DNA of 20,101 nucleotides, from the NCBI GenBank assembly GCA_937926195.1, contig CALEXZ010000070.1, forward strand, positions 1 to 20,101. The letters are read 5' to 3'. The notes below the pieces were generated by a model. The model was given only the letters and a program-made list of their open reading frames with translations, was not told the origin of the DNA and made no database searches. Source of the DNA: an uncultured Actinomyces sp. GTDB taxonomy: Bacteria > Actinomycetota > Actinomycetes > Actinomycetales > Actinomycetaceae. Shown here piece by piece: positions 15,839 to 20,101 of the stretch (the stretch's first letter is position 1; the number at the start of each line of letters is the position of its first letter). The position numbers and the translations under genes are program-made.

Positions 15839-16786
15839 ACCCACCAGGTGCGTTCTGCCTCCTCTGCGTCCTCCTCCGTCTCCGGTGCCACAGGTGCCGA
15901 GGAGTCTGCCCCCTACGGATCGTCCGTTCCGGGCGGCCCGACGGCGCCGTCGGCTGCCGGACCGACGCCCTCCGCGGTGGCCGCCACGCCCCGGCGGGTG
16001 CGCGTGCACCACCTGGCCCAGTGGCGTTCTGAGGGACGCAAGCAGGTGTGGCTCACCGCCTACGACGCGCTCACGGCCCGCATCCTCGACGAGGCGGGCA
16101 CGGACGTGCTGCTCGTGGGCGACTCGGTGGGCAACGTGGCGCTCGGCTACGACTCGACCCTGCCGGTCGAGATGGACGAGATGGTGGTGGCCACGCGCTC
16201 GGTCGCGCGGGCGGTCAGCCGCGCGCTGGTCGTGGCGGACCTGCCCTTCGGCTCCTACGAGGCCGGGCCGAAGCAGGCGCTGGCCTCCGCGGTGCGCCTG
16301 GTCAAGGTCGGGGCCAACGCTGTCAAGCTCGAGGGCGGGCGCCAGCGGGCCAAGGCCGTGCGGGCGCTCACGCAGGCCGGGATCCCCGTGGTCGCGCACG
16401 TGGGCTTCACTCCCCAGTCGGTCAACAAGCTCGGCGGCTTCCGCGTCCAGGGACGGGGCGAGGCGGCGGCGCAGGAGATGGTCGAGGACGTGTGCGCTCT
16501 CGCTGAGGCGGGTGCCGTGGCCGTCGTCCTGGAGATGGTGCCCGAGCCGGTCGCTGCGCGCGTGACCGAGGCCTCGCCGGTTCCCACCATCGGCATCGGG
16601 GCGGGTGCGCGCTGCGACGGCCAGGTCCTCGTGTGGTCGGACATGGCGGGGATGACACAGTGGACGCCCCGTTTCGCCCGCTGCTTCGGCGAGGTGGGTC
16701 AGGCGCTGCGGGAGGCGGCCGGCTCCTACGGGCAGGCGGTGCGCTCCTGCGAGTTCCCGGCCGCGGAGCACTGGTTCGAGTCCTGA
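15836..16786 (+). CDS. panB: 3-methyl-2-oxobutanoate hydroxymethyltransferase
   Basis: 316 aa. It makes ketopantoate from 2-oxoisovalerate and methylene-tetrahydrofolate, the first committed step to pantothenate and coenzyme A. Visible marks: LTAYDALTARI (73-83), VGDSVGNVALGY with metal-binding Asp96, VADLPFGSYE with Asp135, VKLEGG with Lys164, AHVGFTPQS with His188, catalytic Glu233 in VLEMVPE, and IGIGAGARCDGQVLVWSD. Family similarity starts near residue 53 (RRVRVHHLAQWR). Residues 1-52 are a Ser/Ala/Pro/Gly-rich extension of unknown use. The far ATG start is kept because the -10 box is 6 nt upstream of it. No panC or panD is nearby. The convergent phosphatase ends 37 nt away; only weak hairpins lie there, for example CCGTC-TCGG-GACGG at 16835-16848 inside the neighbour's end. 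Confidence 0.94.
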   Translation: MTHQVRSASSASSSVSGATGAEESAPYGSSVPGGPTAPSAAGPTPSAVAATPRRVRVHHLAQWRSEGRKQVWLTAYDALTARILDEAGTDVLLVGDSVGNVALGYDSTLPVEMDEMVVATRSVARAVSRALVVADLPFGSYEAGPKQALASAVRLVKVGANAVKLEGGRQRAKAVRALTQAGIPVVAHVGFTPQSVNKLGGFRVQGRGEAAAQEMVEDVCALAEAGAVAVVLEMVPEPVAARVTEASPVPTIGIGAGARCDGQVLVWSDMAGMTQWTPRFARCFGEVGQALREAAGSYGQAVRSCEFPAAEHWFES

Positions 16787-16823
16787 AGGCGCGCCTGTCC
16801 GGGTCCCGGGCCGTCACCTGCCG

Positions 16824-17549
16824 CTACTGCGGGACCGTCTCGGGACGGCTGAGGTCGACGGGCACGAGCGTCACGTCCTGCACGGCCCCGCTGAGGTCCA
16901 GGGCGGGGAAGGTGACGCCCTGTCCTGCGGGGTCGATGGCCCAGGCCAGCAGGAGCGGGTCGCCGTCGGGTGCCGTGGGGTCGACCTCGATCGTCGTCAC
17001 CGAGCAGTTGGCCATGGGCGCCATGCTCAGCACCTGCGGTCCGAGCCAGCGTACCGCCAGCGACATGATCGTCATGCCGTGGGAGACGACGAGGACGTCC
17101 TCGTCCACACGGCCCGAGGCGCGCATGTCAGCCAGGACGCGTGCGAGGCCCGCGTCGATGTGGGCGAGGTAGTCGGCGGCGGCGATGCCCTGCGGGGCTC
17201 CGGGGTGCGTGCCGCTGAGGACACCCGGCACGTGGGTGGCGGGGTCCAGGGCCTGGCGCATCTGCTCGTCGGGGCCGCCGTCGTAGACGCCGTAGTCGTA
17301 CTCACGCAGGCCCGCCACCCGGATGAGCGGGGTGGCGCGGTGGCGCTCGAGGAGGATCTCGGCGGTCTCGACGGCGCGTCCCTGAGGGCTGGTGTAGGCG
17401 CGTCTGAAGGGCACCTCCGCGAGGTAGTCGCGCACGGTGGCGGCGCCCTGGCGCCCCTGCGGCGTCAGCGGGGAGTCGCAGCGGCCCTGGGTCCGGCGGG
17501 CCTCGTTGAGGACGGTGCGCCCGTGACGCACGAGGTAGATGACGCTCAC
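16824..17549 (-). CDS. Histidine phosphatase (phosphoglycerate mutase-like), second paralogue
   Basis: 241 aa. A member of the histidine phosphatase superfamily with an unknown substrate. The catalytic motif is RHGRT (His9), followed by DSPLTPQGRQGA, TSPQGRAVETAE (Arg58), the acid Glu83 in LREYDYGVYDG and the second His157 in VVSHGMT. LREYDYGVYDG resembles the LREYDFG motif of the subgroup that includes acid phosphatases and CobC-like enzymes. The last 50 residues (from about VTTIEVDP) form a beta-rich tail. The GTG start at 17549 gives MSVIYLVRHG, and TAGCAT lies exactly 6 nt before it. It differs clearly from the other phosphatase of this window, so it is not a recent duplicate. It is divergent from map and convergent with panB. 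Confidence 0.92.
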   Translation of the reverse strand: MSVIYLVRHGRTVLNEARRTQGRCDSPLTPQGRQGAATVRDYLAEVPFRRAYTSPQGRAVETAEILLERHRATPLIRVAGLREYDYGVYDGGPDEQMRQALDPATHVPGVLSGTHPGAPQGIAAADYLAHIDAGLARVLADMRASGRVDEDVLVVSHGMTIMSLAVRWLGPQVLSMAPMANCSVTTIEVDPTAPDGDPLLLAWAIDPAGQGVTFPALDLSGAVQDVTLVPVDLSRPETVPQ

Positions 17550-17561
17550 ACACCCATGCTA
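17547..17561 (-). promoter_or_regulatory. Phosphatase -10 box placed for a leaderless mRNA
   Basis: On the minus strand TAGCAT (complement of 17556-17561) is followed by 6 nt and then the GTG start (17549-17547). No Shine-Dalgarno sequence is present. It faces the map promoter across a gap of 57 nt. Confidence 0.6.
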
Positions 17562-17618
17562 GGCGCGCCCCGGGGCAGTGCGGGGCGGTGGCGGAGCGTC
17601 GGCGCTCTCCGGCGCTCC

Positions 17619-17633
17619 TATGCTGGGGCCATG
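17619..17633 (+). promoter_or_regulatory. map -10 box placed for a leaderless mRNA
   Basis: TATGCT (17619-17624), then 6 nt (GGGGCC), then the map ATG (17631). There is no ribosome binding site other than the G-run of the spacer itself. Confidence 0.6.
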
Positions 17634-18530
17634 ACTTCCTCGTCCCTGCCGTCCTCTGCGCTCGCGGACCGCGCCCCCCGGGGCACCCTCACCAAGGGCC
17701 GGCTCACCCCGGAGCGTCACGTGCCTCGCTCGATCCTCCGCCCGGAGTACATGTTCCACGACGGGCCCGAGCGCGTGAGCGCCCCGGACGTCAAGGACGC
17801 CGAGACCATTGAGCGCATCCGGGTGGCGGGCCGTCTGGCGGCGCGCGCCCTCGCCCAGGCCGCAGAGGCCGTCGCGCCCGGGGTGAGCACCGACGAGCTC
17901 GACCGCATCGCCCACGAGTACCTGTGCGACCACGGCGCCTACCCCTCCTGCCTGGGCTACATGGGCTTCCCGAAGTCGATCTGCACCTCCGTCAACGAGG
18001 TCATCTGCCACGGCATCCCGGACTCGACGGTCCTGGAGGAGGGCGATCTCATCAACCTCGACGTCACCGCCTACATCGGCGGCGTCCACGGCGACACGAA
18101 CGCCACCTTCGCAGTGGGCGAGGCCGACCCCGAGACCCTGCTGCTCATCGAGCGCACCCGAGAGGCGATGGAGCGCGGGATCAAGGCCGTGCGCCCGGGC
18201 CGTGAGGTCAACGTCATCGGCCGGGTCATCGAGCGCTACGCCAGGCGCTTCGACTACGGCGTCGTGCGGGACTACACGGGGCACGGCGTCGGCGAGGCCT
18301 TCCACTCCGGCCTCATCATCCCGCACTACGACGCGGCTCCCCTGTACGACGAGGTCATGGAGGTTGGCATGGTCTTCACGATCGAGCCGATGCTCACCCT
18401 CGGCTCCCAGGACTGGGAGCAGTGGGACGACGGGTGGACCGTGGTGACCAAGGACCGCTCACGCACCGCCCAGTTCGAGCACACCCTGGTGGTCACGGAG
18501 ACGGGTGCCGAGGTCCTGACCCTCCCCTGA
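17631..18530 (+). CDS. map: Type I methionine aminopeptidase
   Basis: 299 aa. It removes the starting Met from new proteins at the ribosome exit. All five metal ligands are visible: Asp144 (NLDVTAYIGG), Asp155 (HGDTNATF), His218 (TGHGVGEAFH), Glu252 (TIEPML) and Glu283 (QFEHTL). The substrate-contacting His127 lies in VICHGIPD. The catalytic domain starts near residue 55. Residues 1-54 form an extension with basic and Pro residues (LTPERHVPRSILRPEY) like that of mycobacterial MapB, thought to help ribosome contact. The frame is open much farther upstream, but the ATG at 17631 is set by the -10 box and family length. A weak hairpin follows the gene. Confidence 0.96.
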   Translation: MTSSSLPSSALADRAPRGTLTKGRLTPERHVPRSILRPEYMFHDGPERVSAPDVKDAETIERIRVAGRLAARALAQAAEAVAPGVSTDELDRIAHEYLCDHGAYPSCLGYMGFPKSICTSVNEVICHGIPDSTVLEEGDLINLDVTAYIGGVHGDTNATFAVGEADPETLLLIERTREAMERGIKAVRPGREVNVIGRVIERYARRFDYGVVRDYTGHGVGEAFHSGLIIPHYDAAPLYDEVMEVGMVFTIEPMLTLGSQDWEQWDDGWTVVTKDRSRTAQFEHTLVVTETGAEVLTLP

Positions 18531-18544
18531 TGCTCGTCCCGCGA

Positions 18545-18559
18545 CTGCCCGGTCGGCAG
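18545..18559 (+). terminator. Weak hairpin after map
   Basis: A 5-bp stem CTGCC/GGCAG with a 5-nt loop lies 14 nt after the map stop. It is short and lacks a T-run. The rest of the 175-bp gap up to the next gene shows only the promoter described separately. Confidence 0.3.
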
Positions 18560-18645
18560 CGCCCCGTGTCGCACCGCACCGACGGGTAGCGCTCCCCGGG
18601 TACTGCAGCACCGCTGTCGGTCCCACCGGGGGCCTGCTACCCATG

Positions 18646-18698
18646 TAGATTTCGTTCCAGCACGACTTGTCGTCGCCCCTTCCACTGACCTCGGAGGA
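18646..18698 (+). promoter_or_regulatory. Promoter and ribosome binding site of the Pro/Trp-rich membrane protein gene
   Basis: TAGATT (18646-18651) fits TAnnnT in one of the few AT-rich patches here. It predicts a start near 18658 and a leader of about 48 nt. GGAGGA (18693-18698) is 7 nt before the ATG. This gene is therefore leadered. Confidence 0.5.
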
Positions 18699-18705
18699 TT
18701 CCCTC

Positions 18706-20022
18706 ATGGCTCTGCGTTTCAACCCCCCGCCGAACTGGCCGGCTCCCCCGGACGGTTTTGTTCCCCCGGCCGGGTGGCAGCCCGACCCCGCCTGGGGGCC
18801 TGCCCCCGAGGGGTGGCAGCTGTGGGTCGACGACGCCTCTGCATCGTCGGCTCCGGCGGTCGCCTCCGCCCCGGCGGTCTCCTCGGCCGCTGACCCCGCG
18901 TGGGCTCCGACCCAGGCTGTCTCCACCTCCTCGACGCCGGTCGCTGACCCGACCGGTCAGCAGGTCTCCGCCCCCTCGGCGGACTACTCCGCCGCGTCGG
19001 GATTCTCCGCCCCGGCAGTCGCCTCAGCCCCTGAGATGTCGGCCTTCCAGGCTCCGATCCAGCCGATGGGCTTCGGCGAGCAGCAGGGGATGCAGCCCCC
19101 GGCCCAGAGCGGTCCGGCCCCCATGACGGGTGCCTCGGCCCCGATGGCGGGCTCGGCCCCCATGACGGGTGCCTCGGCCCCGATGGCGGGCTCGGCCCCG
19201 ATGGCGGCCTCGGCCCCGTCGTCGAGCCCGTACAGCGCGAGCCTGGACTACGCGCAGTCCCCCACCCCGTACCAGGGGGGTGCGGCTCAGCCGGGCTTCG
19301 GTGCTCAGCCGCAGGCGGCGTCCTGGCAGCCTCTGGACGTCAACGGGGCGCAGTCCTCGGGCTCCAAGCCGGTGACGAAGCAGTGGTGGTTCTGGACCAT
19401 CATCGTCGTGGTCGTCCTCGCCCTCGTCGGCGTCCTCGCGTGGGCGCTCATCGGTGGTGGCGACGACCCCAAGCCCAACGGGCAGCACAACGGGCAGGCC
19501 ACCCAGCAGGCCACCCAGCAGGCCTCCAACGGGCCTGCCCCGACCGCCAAGCCCTCAGGCGGCTGCCAGCAGGGCACCTCGCAGAACTGCCCCGGTGACC
19601 TGCGCACGCAGTCGCTGACCCTCACCGCCTCCTCTGTCGCCAGCGACCCGGACGCCACCGTGGACGTCTCCTTCGGCGATGTCGTGTGGGACGCCACCGA
19701 CCAGCTGCGCTCCAGCTGGAAGTACGGTTTCGTGGAGCCCAGCAACGGCTACGTCTACATGCGCCTGCCTGTGACCGTCACGTACCACGGCAAGGGCGAC
19801 GCCGACCTCATCTCGCTCACCATCAAGTACGTGCGCGACGGCAACACCTTCACGAAGGAGTACACCTTCGTCTCCGACGAGCTGGACTCTCAGACGGATC
19901 CCTATGACGGCGGGTCGGTGACCGGTTACGTCACCTTCCTCATCCCCGCTGAGTACGCCCACTCCGGTGCCTTCGTCATCTCGTACAACTACCACGACGA
20001 GTACTGGATGGCCGAGCTCTGA
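18706..20022 (+). CDS. Single-pass membrane protein with Pro/Trp-rich repeat N-terminus and beta-rich extracellular domain
   Basis: 438 aa; not a characterised family that I can name. Residues 6-40 carry a Pro/Gly/Trp pattern (NWPAPPDGFVPPAGW, then PAWGPAPEGWQLW) common at the N-terminus of actinobacterial membrane proteins and related in style to DUF2510. Residues 41-225 are low-complexity Ala/Ser/Pro/Gln with Met, including two exact copies of PMTGASAPMAGSA. A membrane helix spans about 228-250 (WWFWTIIVVVV onward). With no signal peptide, the N-terminal half should be cytoplasmic. Outside are a Gln/Thr/Asn linker with short repeats, two Cys residues (287, 295) that could form a small disulfide loop, and a domain of about 300-438 with repeated beta-strand patterns (YVYMRLPVTVTYHG, AFVISYNYHDEYWMAEL) resembling DUF4352-type immunoglobulin-like domains (inference). 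ATG chosen for GGAGGA 7 nt upstream. Confidence 0.85.
   Translation: MALRFNPPPNWPAPPDGFVPPAGWQPDPAWGPAPEGWQLWVDDASASSAPAVASAPAVSSAADPAWAPTQAVSTSSTPVADPTGQQVSAPSADYSAASGFSAPAVASAPEMSAFQAPIQPMGFGEQQGMQPPAQSGPAPMTGASAPMAGSAPMTGASAPMAGSAPMAASAPSSSPYSASLDYAQSPTPYQGGAAQPGFGAQPQAASWQPLDVNGAQSSGSKPVTKQWWFWTIIVVVVLALVGVLAWALIGGGDDPKPNGQHNGQATQQATQQASNGPAPTAKPSGGCQQGTSQNCPGDLRTQSLTLTASSVASDPDATVDVSFGDVVWDATDQLRSSWKYGFVEPSNGYVYMRLPVTVTYHGKGDADLISLTIKYVRDGNTFTKEYTFVSDELDSQTDPYDGGSVTGYVTFLIPAEYAHSGAFVISYNYHDEYWMAEL
19120..19215 (+). repeat. 39-bp direct repeat (two exact copies plus partial) inside the membrane protein gene
   Basis: The 39-bp unit encoding PMTGASAPMAGSA is at 19120-19158 and again, base for base, at 19159-19197. 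A degenerate 18-bp piece encoding PMAASA follows (19198-19215). The unit is in frame, so copy changes would only alter linker length. A shorter exact 12-bp pair, CAGGCCACCCAG, lies at 19495-19518. Confidence 0.9.
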
Positions 20023-20062
20023 CACGCTCAGACGATCTCAGACGCCGCGATGACGGGGGCGG

Positions 20063-20081
20063 GGCCAGGGACTCCTTGGCC
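20063..20081 (+). terminator. Possible terminator after the membrane protein gene
   Basis: GGCCAGGG-ACT-CCTTGGCC forms an 8-bp stem with one G.T pair. Flanking GCCGCGA (20044-20050) and TCGCGGC (20082-20088) can extend it with a 12-nt bulge. It lies 40 nt after the stop codon, without a T-run. Confidence 0.35.
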
Positions 20082-20101
20082 TCGCGGCACTGGTCGAGCA
20101 G

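Overview
The window is very GC-rich DNA (nearly every codon ends in G or C) from a high-GC Gram-positive bacterium, most likely of the Actinomyces/Actinomycetaceae type. The basis is the gene order: 2-oxoglutarate dehydrogenase E2 (sucB), lipB, lipA, a DUF4191 membrane protein, glnA1, then glnE-glnA2 on the opposite strand, then panB. From general knowledge this matches the dlaT-lipB-lipA-Rv2219-glnA1-glnE-glnA2-panB block of mycobacteria. The species cannot be fixed from the sequence alone.

Layout. (1) 1-4720, lipoate block: the 3' part of sucB, a convergent membrane pseudokinase gene, then lipB and lipA. LipB and LipA make the lipoyl cofactor that the SucB lipoyl domain carries. (2) 4774-5496: DUF4191 membrane protein, closed by a strong hairpin terminator. 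(3) 5757-15745, nitrogen block: glnA1 (adenylylatable type I-beta glutamine synthetase), a three-gene polar amino acid ABC importer (lipoprotein, permease, HisP-like ATPase), a convergent histidine phosphatase, and a glnA2-glnE operon on the minus strand. GlnE adenylylates glutamine synthetase; GlnA1 has the target Tyr and GlnA2 does not. (4) 15836-18530: panB (pantothenate synthesis), a second histidine phosphatase on the minus strand, and map (methionine aminopeptidase). (5) 18706-20022: an unrecognised single-pass membrane protein with a Pro/Trp-rich, repeat-containing N-terminal half and a beta-rich C-terminal domain outside the cell.

There are no tRNA or rRNA genes, CRISPR arrays, insertion sequences or phage genes, and no sign of recent transfer. 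The window is mostly a conserved housekeeping region. The points of most interest are: a recurring promoter layout in which a TAnnnT -10 box sits exactly 6 nt before the start codon of lipB, panB, the second phosphatase and map, implying leaderless mRNAs; a membrane-anchored pseudokinase beside lipB; an amino acid importer inserted between glnA1 and glnE; and a hairpin that covers the glnA2 stop codon and the glnE ribosome binding site. No stretch longer than about 265 bases lacks a gene.
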